This document shows positions 38,541 to 50,467 of a stretch of 64,000 nt of DNA, piece by piece. A model generated the notes under the pieces. That model was given only the letters and a program-made list of their open reading frames with translations. It was not told where the DNA came from and searched no databases. Numbering within the stretch: position 1 is the first letter of the stretch; the number at the start of each line of letters is the position of its first letter. The position numbers and the translations under genes are program-made. Origin of the DNA: Ceratopteris richardii (taxonomy: Eukaryota > Streptophyta > Polypodiopsida > Polypodiales > Pteridaceae); contig CM035422.1 in assembly GCA_020310875.1 (NCBI GenBank), forward strand, positions 52,151,894 to 52,215,893, in the 5' to 3' direction.

Positions 38541-41408
38541 CCCTTGTATCGGAGCTAGTGTGTGGGGTGGTTGTTGTCCTGGTATAGGTTGAGGTTGTCT
38601 ATATCCTCCATGTTCATATGGTCTAGTTGCTCCTCGTGGTCTTGGACATGGGTTATACCTAGGAACTTCTCTGCCTTGTTCTCGAGGAGGGTACCCGTAT
38701 GGTCTACATTGGGGTGGTACAAATGGTCGTGCTTGTCTATTCATTGGATAGTTTCCGATGTTCTAGTTGATGTACTTCTGCTCACTCTAAGAGTACATGT
38801 TAGGCTCTTGAGGTGGTTGTCTATTGTAAGGGTAAGGTTGTGATAACCCTAGTCCTTCTCTAGTGCAGACATGAGATGGATTATCCCCACCGCAAAGTGT
38901 GCAACTTCTAACATTGGCACTCTCAAGGAGGAGTTCTGGTGATTACTTTGTCCTTATACTCCTAATTTCTTGGCCACTAATGTTGTCACTTCCTCCACAT
39001 AACTCGAACTAGAAGTCTCAATGCTCCCTGTATCCTCTGTTTTGGTAGGATCTTGTATGATTTTGAGATCTTCCGCTAAGTTGTCTTCCAAATCTATGCA
39101 CTCCTTAAGACACTCACTGAGAGTTTGCAATCGTTTTACATATACCAAGATTCTCAATGTTCCATTGGTTAGACCTTCTAAAAATAGGGTATCATTTTCT
39201 ATTGAGAAGGTCTCTCTGTCACAGGGCATCGGGTTACGTATTTCTTAAATCTTCGTGCTGCATTCTTTATTGTCTCATTAGGAGCTTGTTTGAAACTATG
39301 TAGTAAGGATGACGAATTGTGCTTGATCCCTCGCTTAGTGAATTCCCAAATAAGTTTCTTAGAAGAATTGTTCAATATGTTCAAAGCAACTTGGATCCAA
39401 GGATTGAAACCAAGTCAAGGCTATTCCTATGAGGGTTAGCCCAAAGGATTTATATTGCACAAAAAAAGTCATCCACTTGCTCCGCTCGCAACACCTGCTT
39501 GAACTCTGCAATGTGGTCATACGGCTCTCCTGTGCCATCGTAACAATTTCGGATACATTTGGCCAATTGGATTGGTCTCCGTATTATGTTGGGCTCTGGG
39601 GATCGAATTATGATGGGAAAAGCGGGTTTTACTAGGTGTATTCCAGATCCTACACCTTGGGGTGGTTCTGCCCTAAGGGTGGTTCTATTCATATTTCCTA
39701 TTCCCTAGCTAGTTTGGTTGTGGGAGTTAATTCCTGACATCGTGGATTGTACATGTGGTCTGTTGGGTATACTACCTTGGCTCATTTGTCCTATCATCTC
39801 ATTTGTCATTCTTTGCTGGGTCTCAAATGGGTTTTGTGAGGTAGTTGTCTGATCTCGAGGAGGGAATATATGCAAACCCATGTTCTTTAATCTCGATCCA
39901 TTCCATTAGGGGAAAAAATGAACCCTACATGGGCCTTTTAGATTAGGGAGTGATTAGTGATGGACCAATGAGAAGAGGGTGGTGGACACAGTCTAGTCCT
40001 TTAATCCTATAGACTAGGCATAGGGTTCCCTTGTTTTTGTGTGTTCAATGAGGAAAAAACCACCTAGAGCTAGTGGTTTTGGTCATTTAAATGGTTTTGT
40101 AAGCCTTTCAAATGAACTAGAGCCCTTAGATTGGATAACAGATCCAAAGGCTGAGGTTTAATGGCAAAAGTCAAGGCAATATTGCATCTGAGCCCTTAGA
40201 TTTGTTTGGAATCCATGGTGGAGATTGGATGCACTTCCCAAATGCATCTTTCATTGTGATCCATAGGATTTGTCAGAAAATTGAACGGTTTAGATGAGCT
40301 CCCAATGAGAAATGGCACCTTCGATTCGTGTCCATTGGATCTTAACTCTATCCTATGGCTCAGATGTAGATCCACTTTTGGATCCAAGTTGGAAGTGCGC
40401 CTTTTGCTGTACACCATTTGATGCAAAGCTTATCTGACGGCCACGGAGCATCCCCATTATAAGATCAGTGCCAAAGGCGCTGAGCCATTGGATTCGCGAG
40501 AATCTAACGGTCAGAAAATGTGTAGAGCTATGCAAGAGAATGCGTGAGAGAACCTAAACGTCGATGTTGTGTCAGAGCCCTCTCTCTCTACAGTTCCAAC
40601 GAATTTAATCCTAGCCATTCAATTTTAACATCCAATGGCTATAAAAGTTTCCATTTCATAATTCAAATACAAAAGTGCATAAAACAATATTTTATTGGAG
40701 CATACCACTAGTGGTTTTGTGTGCTCTTTAATCCCTTAGATTAAGCTTTTTAATCCCTAAAAATTAGGAATCTTTACAAGGCCCATGCAAGGCTCACTTT
40801 TTCCCCTAATGCACTTCATCTATAGGCCAATATCTCCTTTGAATTTGGTCTAGGTATGTAACTCTGGATGGATTTTCTGGATCCCTTAACTCGTATATAG
40901 TTGTTGGGTTGATGCTTTCTCCTTGTGTAAGTGAATCAGTTTGGAGGACTAGGTCAGACCCATGGATCAGGTATATGTCTAACAGGTAGTTATCTTGAGG
41001 TATCAAATCCCCTCTGAAGACTTGAGTCACCACAGACTTGCCCCTTGGGGTCGTCACCCATCCTTCTTGGTTAGATTTTTTGAAAGTTCCTTGTCCCTCT
41101 AATTCTCCTCTATCATTAATTTGATCATGATTCTTCGTTACTACATAGATCTGGCCCTTCTTGTCCATGTAAACTCCACCTTCATACTTGACAGCTGATC
41201 TAGCAGCTATTTCAGATTCTTTAGTGTTTATCATTCTTGATATTGTTCTGTGTAGACCATCAATGTAGATGGGTATTCCTTGCAAGTTGGTGGATATGTA
41301 TTGAAGAGACATCCGATATTCCCCTTCCACTCTAGACATAAAACCTTCTCGAGGTATTGAACTATGCATGTTTTCAGAAGCCAAGAGTCTCTCCCAGTTA
41401 AATGACAT
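38541..41408 (-). pseudogene. Gypsy-5 gag, split by a TIR element
   Basis: The N-terminal part (40810-41408) reads LQYISTNLQGIPIYIDGL, TPRGKSVVTQVFRGDLIPQD and RRYWPIDE, and is then cut by the TIR element. On the other side the gag resumes with GSRLKNMGLHIFP, then the capsid: LAKCIRNCYDGTGEPYDHI, FKQVLRAEQVDDF, LLHSFKQAPNETIKNAARRF and LVYVKRLQTLSECLKECIDL. The usual C-terminal knuckles are badly decayed. Several frameshifts occur (three frames are needed). The start codon is lost or upstream of 41408: the Gypsy-1-like MNLRS start is visible only as remnants near 41550. Confidence 0.82.
39906..40809. mobile_element. Nonautonomous DNA transposon with about 34-bp terminal inverted repeats
   Basis: The left end begins TTAGGGGAAAAAATGAACCC and the right end, reverse-complemented, begins TTAGGGGAAAAAGTGAGCCT. 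Both continue through CATGGGCCTT, with about five mismatches in 34. The 904-bp insert interrupts the Gypsy-5 gag frame between RRYWPIDE and GSRLKN, which are adjacent in Gypsy-3 (RRYWPLTDSERVGL). It has no coding capacity and many copies of short motifs around CCATTGGATC and CCCTTAGATT. Flanking 9-mers (TCCATTCCA and TGCACTTCA) agree at 6 of 9 positions, too weak to be sure of a target duplication. It is MITE- or Mutator-like in form; superfamily not determined. Confidence 0.75.
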
Positions 41409-41814
41409 TTCTGACTCACTCGTCTGTGAACTCCGCGCGTAGTGCTAACCACTGAGTTATGAGTCCCTGACTTGGTTGTATGGTTGACACTAGCCTCAGA
41501 TGATTTAGTACTTTATCTATCTCTCCCCAAGTGTCTACTTGATCTTAGGTTCATAAGCCTTGTCTACAAGTCCAAAATTGTCCTTTGTATTGCTCAAAAT
41601 CCTTTGGAACTCCTTGGTTTCCTAGTCCACCTGAGGGTCAACTTCAAAATACCTTATCTAATAATCCATGTATTAATTTTACCGTAACTCCCTACGAGCT
41701 TTCCAGCGAACTCAAAATCACTGCAAACGGATTTCGTATGAGAAAGTTATGTCAGTTTAGGGTTCTAGGGGTTAAAACAGGGAAACAAGACCTCTCTGGG
41801 ATTGCTTCAAAACA

Positions 41815-42440
41815 GGCGATACACAACACTTAGAAAGTATCGCTATACTTGGAGTAGGCGACACTCGACACTTGATCAATCACGACATACGAGACTCGAC
41901 AAATGTCACGAGAGAAATCTGCGATACTCGACACCTAAAACACTGGAAAAGTCACGATACCCGATATGCAACAAATATCGCGAAAAGAACTTCACGATAC
42001 TCGATATCAGACAGGTGTCGCAAGGCTAGAGCACGATACACGATATTGGTCTGATATCACGAACAACTCAATGATACACGATATTCAACAAATGTCGCAA
42101 GAAAAATTTGGCGATACTCGATATTCCACAGATATCGTAGGGAATAAACTCACGATACATGATGTCAGACAAGTGTCGCAAGAGAATTCTCACAATATAC
42201 GATATTCCATAGGTGTCACGACTAAGGCTCCACGATACTCGACATGCAAGAAGTATCACAAGCAAAATTCAACGATACTCGATATCTCTCAAGTATCATG
42301 AAAAACTCAACGATACATGATATTGGTTAGGCATCGTGAGAAACTCAACGATACATGATATTCAACTAGGCTACGTATCGCGATACTCGACCACAGGAGA
42401 TCACGACATTTAGATGTCACGATACTCAACCGCGGGAAAC
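41815..42440 (-). repeat. Gypsy-5 leader array of CGATAC / CGATAT repeats
   Basis: Irregular units of about 35-45 bp built from CACGATACTCGATATT, then a short spacer, then GTATCGCGA or GTGTCGCAAG. Some pairs form small inverted repeats. It is more diverged than the Gypsy-3 array and followed by the flank GGAGTCCAAATTCAAAAATT, shared with Gypsy-1. 42441-42880 is further leader without a gene. Confidence 0.82.
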
Positions 42441-42880
42441 ACGATACTTGGATCTTTTGGAGTCCAAATTCAAAAATTTTTGCAAATATGAGTACTTTGT
42501 GTCCTCCTTGACACTCCTATGTGTTTGTATATGCAAAATCTCCCTTCAAACCCGCGATATTGCACTCAAAATACTTGGCACAGGTCACATCACGTCCGGA
42601 GCTTTTCACTCAAATTTTTGGGTATATTGAGCTGTATTTCTTCTGTGTTTCAGTTATGCACCCTCTCTAAGGTTCTTTCTCACAACCACAAGTGAAAAAT
42701 GAGGCGAATGTACTCTAAAAAATGGAAAACACTAAGAAGATGAAGGCGGGTGGGGATGGTGATGATGATGAAGATGAAGGAGAAGAAAAACTCAAAACTG
42801 AACTGAAAATGGTGATTTTTTTACCTTCCAACATCGCTACTCTATGTCTTACCGTCACATGCTCGTCCTCCAATCTCTCT

Positions 42881-42899
42881 CCCTAGCAACAGCACCAAA
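42881..42899 (-). other. Gypsy-5 primer binding site, decayed
   Basis: The minus strand reads TTTGGTGCTGTTGCTAGGG against TTTGGCGCCGTTGCCGGGG in Gypsy-1. All changes fall in CpG dinucleotides. Confidence 0.85.
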
Positions 42900-42904
42900 T
42901 TTGG

Positions 42905-43533
42905 TGTCACTCTAGCACAATGGCAAGTACCAATGTGAGGAGCTTCACCTCATAAATGTCAATCCGCGGAGACATGAGGACTAGTATGAAGACTATGATC
43001 AAGTGATGGCACAAATGCGTGAGTGAAAGCACACAAACATGCACACACATACACACACACGCGCACAAAGTAAGAGCAAAGAGTGGAACAATGGAAGGAA
43101 TTTGATTACAAAAGAACTCTCTTACAAAGCTGAAACCTACAACAAGCTAACCCCAAAAATGAGCTCTCCATCCCTTTTTATAGTTTTTTGAGTGGTTTTG
43201 GCCCTGTCCAGACCTAGTGTCCAGCCTAGTTAAAAATTAGGTTCTAGGGCTTATTTGGGGGCTCAAACGGAGTCTAAAAATTATGAAATTTGGTAGGATG
43301 ATACTTCTGATACTCCTCAAGCTCGAGGACTCCTCGGTTTGAACAAAATGGAGTTGAAAAATGGAAAATGGTAGTTACAATGGTTTTTAGTGACAAAAGT
43401 CACTATATTTATAGGGATTTCTTATGAAAATTTGACATGTGCTTCTTGGAGCTCCCTACATACTCCTCCTTCTTCTTGTGTCTCCACTTCCTTGATGTGC
43501 TTCTATGCTTGTGCTTGACCTTGACTGTCAATA
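42905..43533 (-). repeat. Gypsy-5 5' LTR (629 bp)
   Basis: Plus strand begins TGTCACTCTAGC and ends GACTGTCAATA. The terminal CA has become TA, and the GATGG target copy follows at once. TATA box TATAAAAA (minus) at 43175-43182. Confidence 0.94.
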
Positions 43534-43830
43534 GATGGCGTCGGTTCGACAAGATCATCGTGATGGTCTGGGACCATCGCGATGGCTCAAGTGAACCGTC
43601 GCGATGGTGTGAGACCATCGCGATGGTCCAGCCGAGCTCTCGTGATGGCGTGAGCGAATCGCAATGGTATGAGACAATCACGATGGCATGAGCCCGTCAC
43701 GATGGTCCACCAAAATGCAAATTTTGGAGAATGCACCTATGGATTTGTGTGTGTACAAGTGTTGCCTACCTCGTGGTCTGGGCGCTTACCAAAATGCCGA
43801 CTTTGTCAAATCATCGCGATGGTCCAACTC
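43534..43830 (-). repeat. Gypsy-4 leader array of ATCGCGATGG repeats (right part)
   Basis: Continues the array of 29585-29956 after the Gypsy-5 target copy: GTGATGGTCTGGGACCATCG, CGATGGCTCAAGTGAACCG and similar. CGATGGCTCAAGTGAACCG-like units occur on both sides of Gypsy-5. The last clear copy is near 43816. Confidence 0.83.
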
Positions 43831-43942
43831 CAACAGCAGATTCTGACAGAAAGTGAATTTTTTACCTTTTGAAGCTTTCTTGCTGCTCTGGAGCACTGTA
43901 CCTACAAGAAAACTCAAAAACACACATAGCATAACAAGCACA

Positions 43943-44082
<140 letters not shown>

Positions 44083-44293
44083 GCACAAATGAGGGGAAAT
44101 GAGGAGAATGGGTGGATATGGTGAATTTTCTTATATTTTTAGAGTGGAAGAAGGTGATGCAGTGGTGAAGGAGTATAGAGGAGATGAAAAACACTAAAAA
44201 CTAATTAAAAACAACAACAAAAACTGAAATTTTTACCTTCCAATGCCACTTCTTACTATACTCTCACCATCACACATTCGTCCTAGACTCGAT

Positions 44294-44312
44294 CCCTGGC
44301 AACGGCACCAAA
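44294..44312 (-). other. Gypsy-4 primer binding site
   Basis: The minus strand reads TTTGGTGCCGTTGCCAGGG, the Gypsy-1 PBS with two changes, both at CpG sites. Confidence 0.87.
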
Positions 44313-44317
44313 TTTGG

Positions 44318-44616
44318 TGTTGCGGTGCTATTTGAAAGGGTAAAGGAGATCTAAAAATAGCCGAAATTGGTAGGCTCGTTCTACCTAAGCTCCTCAAGCT
44401 CGAGGACTCCTCAGCTCGCACAAAATGAAGCTTCTAATTACAAAAGAGGTTTTCCTATGTTACATGTACAAGAGTGATGAAAATCATTGTTGGGAGTTTT
44501 GAAAGTATTATAAAACATATTTCTTTGAAAAAATAATCTGCCTGGCTTCCCACTACTTCATTGTGGTCCGCTTTCACATACTTCTGTGTCATATGTGCCT
44601 CTGACTACTGCCAATA
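44318..44616 (-). repeat. Gypsy-4 5' LTR, internally shortened (299 bp)
   Basis: Plus strand begins TGTTGCGGTGCTATTTGAAA and ends CTACTGCCAATA. It matches both ends of the Gypsy-7 LTR (59293-59953) but lacks some 350 bp after the first few bases. The outer CA is TA. Confidence 0.82.
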
Positions 44617-45185
44617 GGGTGGTACATCTCTGAATGTATAATCCTTTAGGTTAACCTTTTTTGTGACCCCTAAGTGTTGCAAGTACAAGGAGTTGGTTCC
44701 CCAATCCCGTACTATTTGTATTTGCCGTAGAAAGGGTCTTCCTAAGATCATTTCATAGATGTTATTTTTGCCAAAGTCACATATAGCAAAGGTGTGTTCA
44801 AATGCTAAACCACAAGTAATTAGAGTTATCCCTTCTAACAATCCTTGAGGTCTTTCAATATGGACATCAACCATTTGACGCTTCATTCTAGTTGGTCTTG
44901 ATGCGGGTCTGCCCCATTGCTTCCACAAGGAGGTGGTCCCAATCACAACAACAACACCTGAATCTAAGATAGCTTTGGTTGTGTAACCTTGGTAAGTGTT
45001 TGGAAGATAGGTATTACCTTCTTCACCTTCACTCATGTCTCCTATGTTGTCTAGAGGTATCTCTGGGACTTTTTTCTTAGAGCTTTCCTTTGACACATTG
45101 GAACCAAGTTTTGGAACTTGGTTTGCCACGTGTTTCCATAACTCAAGTTTTACTTTGAGCAGCTTTTCTAAGGTGAGATGACACT
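44617..45185 (-). pseudogene. Gypsy protease segment A
   Basis: Reads from CHLTLEKLLKVKLELW through AILDSGVVVVIGTTSLWK, FEHTFAICDFGKNNIYEM, ILGRPFLRQIQIV to LKDYTFRDVPP, where the Gypsy-4 LTR cuts in. The active site is DSGV rather than DSGA. It is closest in wording to Gypsy-1 and Gypsy-5. The upstream end stops at a foreign LTR scrap. Confidence 0.85.
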
Positions 45186-45314
45186 TGTTGCAAAAGGAAG
45201 AGGCAAAGGCAAGCAAACCCCAAAAATTTTAAACATTAGGCATAATTTTTCTTATTCAAATTTCTATGATATGAAATCAAGATCCACGTAAATGTACTAG
45301 AGGAGTCCTCTGTA
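45186..45314 (+). repeat. Truncated LTR related to Gypsy-3, plus orientation
   Basis: Begins TGTTGCAAAAGGAAG. Its reverse complement resembles the outer 130 bp of the Gypsy-3 LTR, sharing GAGGACTCCTCTAGT, AATTTTGGGG and the CAACA end. It sits between two Gypsy protease segments, with no PPT or PBS beside it, so it is a relic. Confidence 0.6.
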
Positions 45315-45316
45315 GT

Positions 45317-47027
45317 GAGGGGTCCATTGTTCTTCATTTACTGCTATATCCATGGTAGCTAAGATCTCTACCCAACCATGAGGCTCGAATTCTTCGTCGA
45401 GAAACACTATCGGTGTGTAAGCAGGATCTTGAAGAGTTTTTGGGTGTCATTCTAAACCTAAGGTCCCAAATTCTAATCGTTCTTCCTCTTGTTTAGATAC
45501 TTTACACATCCATAGATGAGTGTCCCCGTGCAACCATGATGGATCTGATTCTAATGAATGCACATAATCTGTTTCTTCTGGTGTCCTATGGATGGTATTC
45601 CACTAGATTGGGGGTATATCTCGATGGCAATAATCCTTAAGGTTAACTTTGGTGTTCACTCCTAAATGTTGCAGGTACAAGGAGCTAGTTCCTCAATCTT
45701 GTACAATTTCCAACTTTCACATGAATGGTTGTCCAAAAATCATCTCATAAGCATTATTCCTTCCTCACAAATGGTGAAGGTGTGCTCAAATTCTACACCA
45801 CAAGTGGTGAGAGATATGCTTTCCAACAATCCTAATGGTTTCTCAATATTTCCATAAGCCATTTGTAGCTTCATTCTTATGGGTCTTAATGTTGGCTTAT
45901 ACCAGCATTTCCATAAAGTCGTGGTAGCGATCGCTACTCCTACACCTAAATTTAGGATGGCTTTGGTGGTGTAGCCTTGGTGGATTATTGAAAGATAGGT
46001 ATTACCTTCCTCTCCTTCGCTCATACCTCCAATTCTTTCCACGAGTATTTATGGCACCTTGTTGTGTGAACCTCCCGTAGAGTGAGTGGTAACTGTCTCT
46101 GGGAACTGGTTTGCTATGTGCTTCCATAACCCAGGTTTAATTTTCAGCAATTCTTCTAAAGTGAGATGACACTACACTTTAGTGTTTTTATCACGTCCAT
46201 GTTTTTTGAGATCACTGATGTTCATTTTTTACTATTATGGTGGGTGCTCTTATATTGATAGACTTCGCTTCCAAAAGTTCTTGTGAACTAGGGTAGTTCT
46301 TGTAAGGAATCGGATTCAAACTCCATTCATTCACTAAGCTACTCTTCCTCTATGTCATCATATATAGAGGGTATGTCTTAGGGCAATCAAGTGTTCTAGC
46401 CTCTCCAGTAGTCCTTGAAAGTGTAGCTCTGATTTTTTTATGTTACTCCAATTGATATATCGAAAGGCTTCAAACATGGTTTGGATTCTACCATCTTCAT
46501 GCAGAGCTTAGTTCTCTCAATTTATAAGTCTGGTCTTGGATAGTTCTTACTCAATTCAACTACCTAGGGTCCTTCTCTTAATCTTGCTTGGTATGCTCAG
46601 AACATCATGTCAAGATTTTCAGGCATGGGTTCAGCTAAAACTGATCCTGGTTTCTGGTTCACGGTCTCCTAGTTTGACTCTTAGGAAGCTAGTTCTAGGA
46701 TTTTAGTTCTAGTTTCTTTTACTTCCTTCCAATTCATTTATCGTTTTACTCCATTTCCTCTTGATTCTTTCTCGTGAATCCTTCCAAATTTTGGTTTTTC
46801 TTCCACTAGACTCTCCAACTTCACTTGTCTCTGCTATTTCATCACGGTTAGGCTGTTGATTTTGTAACAATGCCTGGGCCCTTGTTACAGCTTGGATAGG
46901 CACATACATAGGTGGGGATCCATATGAGGTATGCACAATACCTATCATGTTTATAGGCATTACCTTAGAGGCATTAACAAAGTTCTTAGGACAGTCTCTT
47001 ATGGCATGTTCTTTACCACATTCTACG
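45317..47027 (-). pseudogene. Gypsy gag/protease segment B
   Basis: Runs upward from an EPHGW...MDIAVNEEQWTPH linker through a broken protease (AILNLGVGVAIATTTLW, active-site DSG lost) and a CHLTLEELL remnant to a basic gag tail (ESSGRKTKIWKDSRERIKRKW, split here after KDSRE; TRAQALLQNQQP). It ends inside the third zinc knuckle (CGKEHAIRDC). There are many stops. It is joined directly to segment C, which repeats the same region. Confidence 0.8.
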
Positions 47028-49131
47028 AATCATTCTTCTTCTTGCTTGGCTACCTTACACATCCTTAAATGAGTGTCCTTGTGCAACCATGATGTGTCTG
47101 ATTCTAATGAATGCACAGACTGTGTTTCTTCCTATGTCCTATGGATTATATTCCACTAAATTGGGGGTATGTATCAATGGGAATAATCTTTGAGATTAAC
47201 TTTGGTAGTTTCTCCTAAATGTTGCAAGTACAAGAATTAGTTCCCCAATCTCTTGCGATTTGCAACTGGTGCATGAATGGTCATCCTAATATCCTCTTGT
47301 ACGCATGGTTTTCCCCAAAATTGCAAATGGTGAAAGTGTGCTCAAATTCTACACAAGTGGTGAGAGATGTCCCTTCTAGTAAGCCTTATGGCTTCTCAAT
47401 ATGTCTGTCAGCCATTTGTAGTTTCATTCTTGTGGGTCTTACAGTTGCGTTACCCCAACGTTTTCATAAGCTATGGCTACTTCGGCTCTTGAATCTAGGA
47501 TGGCTTTGGTGGTGTAGCCTTGTTGGGTTATTGGGAGATAGGTATTAACTTCCTCTCCTTCGCTCATGTCTCCAATTCTTTTCACAGGTATTTCTGGTAC
47601 CTTCTTGTGTGAACCTTCCTGAGAGTGAGTGGAAGCAAACTTTGGGAATTGGTTTGCTATGTGCTTCCACAACTCAGGTTTAACTTTCAACAACTCTTAT
47701 AAAGTGAGATGACACTGCATTTTAGTGTTTTTTGACAACTTTCATGTTTCTAGGGATTATTGATTCTTCATTTCTAACTATTATGGTGGGTGCTCTCATA
47801 CTAATAGATTTGGCTTCCCATGGTCCTGTGAACTGAGGTAACTCTTGTAAGGAATTAGATTCAAACTCTTTTTGTTCACTAAGTTGCTCTTCCTCTACAT
47901 CATCATATATAGAAGGTATGTATTGGGGAAATTGTTCCTGCAAGTCATCTATCTCTTGAATAGGGGTATGGGTTTCTTGCTCTCATCTCCACTTTTCAGG
48001 AGCATCATTTTGAGGTCAAGAGACCGGCTAAAAACAAAGACACTTGCTTTTCTTGTGAGGGTAGTTCTAGCATTGGTCATCTCTCAATGTATTGCCTAAA
48101 CCTACATCCTGCTAGTCTAACTATTTCCTGGGGGGTTTGTTTGAAGCTATGGATCAATGAGGAAGTGTTATGCATGATTCCACTTTTAGAGAATTCAGTG
48201 ATGAATGACTCTAACAAGTGATGAATATCCCTAAATTGCCTTTGCTATAATGGTTGGAACCAGGTTAAAGCTGTGTTCTTTTACATGACTCCAAAGGCAT
48301 TATACTCCATGAACATGTCTTCTGCCTGCTCCGCTCACAACACTTGCTTAAACTCGACAACATGGTCATAGGGATCTCTTGTCCCATCAAAGTAATTTTT
48401 CATTGATTTCACTAATTGGGTAGGTCTCAATGTTTGTGGGTGTTCATGTGGTCTAGGTAGAGGAAAGTCATCTCTACCACCTAGTAGTCTGGGTTCTCTC
48501 GGTCTTTCCTTTTATCAGTGTCCATGGCTGATCTATCCCTCCCTATAGGATGAGTGAAACTCACTTTTGGCTTCTCTTTGTTCTTCTCTCTTTGGGAACC
48601 ATGAGCTAAGGATGTCCCAATACTTGATGACTAGTGTTTGCATGCACTCATCATGGGGGGAACACTAGTTTGCCTCTCCATGTATAAGCATGTCTTGCAT
48701 GATCAGACACTATGAACACTTGTTCTGAAGTGTTGTCTAGGTACACTACCTTTCTAGGTGTATTAGGGTCATTGAATTCATAAATGGTGATGGGTCCTAC
48801 TTCACTAGTCTATCCATTGTATATCTCCAAAATTCTTCATCAGTGTCCTTATTCAAGAATAATTCAATGCTTCTATTATCTTGAGGGATCCATTCCGGAT
48901 TTAACATTCTTGTTAATACAGATTTTCCTCTAGGTGTCCCAGGTTCATCTCTTAATGGTTCTTTTCCTTGGGTCCTTGCTTCCATCTCAGGAATAACTAC
49001 ACCAAACTCATTGGTATGGTTAGGCTAACTAGTTATGATGTACATGGTTCCTTCCTTGTCTAAGTATGCATCTCTTTAGAACTTTACCACTGGACATTCC
49101 AATCCAATGGGTTGTTCAGGGTTGTGCAATT
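47028..49131 (-). pseudogene. Gypsy gag/protease segment C
   Basis: Repeats the linker (VAKQEEEWF ... LRMCK) and protease (KAILDSRAEVAIA, with Arg in the active site), followed upward by QFPQYIPSIYDD and LQELPQFTGPWEAKSI. A deletion to a capsid piece comes next, then a gag N-terminus with RGKSVLTRMLNPEWIPQDN and DKEGTMYIITS. It is cut by the Copia-3 LTR at the codons for LHNPEQPIGLECPVVKF. Closest to segment B; both are heavily decayed. Confidence 0.8.
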
Positions 49132-50238
49132 TGTTGAAGAATCACTCACGAATTTGACATACATACAGACATAAAGATAAAGAAAGATAAAGAGAAGCAG
49201 AATCAAGTATTCAAAAAAAATCAAAGCCTTAGTGAAGGGACAAATTCACGAATGTAATGTACAGTGTAGAAACTTCCAGAATTAGAGTTTGTTACACCGG
49301 ATCAAAACTGTATATATATGAGATAGGAAGAAGAAAAAGAGTGAGCATGAGTGTGTGTGAGTAGAGCGCGTCGTATGAATAGAGCGCATATAGAAATCAA
49401 GAATAGGTCTAGCAAACACCAGAGATTGCTTATGTAAAGATGAATAACAGAAACCTGAAATGTCAGGTATTCATCTGAGAGAGATGGTAAGAAGAAACTA
49501 CTCAGTATAGGAGAGTTTCTATAGCTTGAGCAAGAAGAGGCCAAGCTAGTTTTGTACACATCTTCTCTAATAGAAAACACATGTTCATGTGGAAAGTTTG
49601 CGCACATTCTTCGTATGTGAAGAAATCTGAGTATTTTCATGTTACGGTATAAAGTTAGTTAGCAGTTATAGTTTTCTCAGTAAACGTATTTTTTGGTCAG
49701 TTATAGTTCTTTCAGTAAACGTGTTTTCCGGTAGAACAACGAAGTAGATCTCGCAGAATACTGTAAAGTTTTGTATGAGAGATAGCTTAACTTGTAGCTA
49801 GACTTCTCTACTATCAGTTCATCAAAGATTTTGGTGAAATGGATATGTACACACAGTACAAAGCCTGACCGGAAAGAGGCACTTAGAACTAGTGAAGTTT
49901 TTCCTTAAACTTCAGAAAGAGTTCATTCAATAAAGGAAGTTCACGCATCACTTCCTTACTTCTTGTATATTCACTTGAAGTAATTACAAATAGAATTGCA
50001 GTTGATTTCGGTAAGATTCCAGTATAATTACGGTGACTGTCCGGTGACAGTTCGGTGAAGTTCCAGTGGAATTTTCAATAAATTCAAAACACAGTCTTAT
50101 ATGTTTGAGTGACAGTAACTTTGCTAAGCTACTACTGATTATAGAGGTGTTCTAATATCACTCTAGCTTAGCGAACTTCAATGGCGCGACGAATTACGCA
50201 GGCTTGACAAGGTTCGAGTCTTTGCCGCATCATCAACA
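49132..50238 (+). repeat. Copia-3 5' LTR (1,107 bp)
   Basis: Begins TGTTGAAGAATC and ends CATCATCAACA, so TGTTGA...TCAACA are inverted ends. PBS follows two bases later. TATATATAT at 49311-49319 is a possible TATA box. It is not similar by eye to the Copia-1 and Copia-2 LTRs. Confidence 0.87.
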
Positions 50239-50240
50239 AG

Positions 50241-50252
50241 TGGTATCAGAGC
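50241..50252 (+). other. Copia-3 primer binding site (tRNA-iMet)
   Basis: TGGTATCAGAGC, a perfect initiator-Met match, two bases after the LTR. Confidence 0.93.
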
Positions 50253-50467
50253 AAAAAGATTCTAAAGAGCAGAAAGATTCTCAAAGAGCAAACGGAAGTA
50301 AAGACACAAGAGAATTCGAAAAACTTTTATAAAGAAAGGTGAATGTTGAGGAGATCAACAGCAAACGGTATCAAGAAGTATTCTGAAGTCATTTTCAAGG
50401 TAAAGGTTTACAAAAGGTAACATTCTTTAACGATACACTCACCAAAAGAAACAGAAACAAAAAGATT

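Larger units (their letters stand above)
29957..43533 (-). mobile_element. Gypsy-5, complete element with both LTRs and target duplication
   Basis: Minus-strand Gypsy element bounded by homologous LTRs and by GATGG at both ends (29952-29956 and 43534-43538), a 5-bp target duplication inside the Gypsy-4 leader. Order on the minus strand: 5' LTR, PBS, repeat leader, gag (interrupted by a TIR element), protease, RT, RNase H, integrase, second protease-like domain with W-x-P-K repeats, PPT, 3' LTR. All coding parts carry stops or frameshifts, and the LTRs differ at several per cent of sites by eye, so it is older than the Copia copies. Confidence 0.95.
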
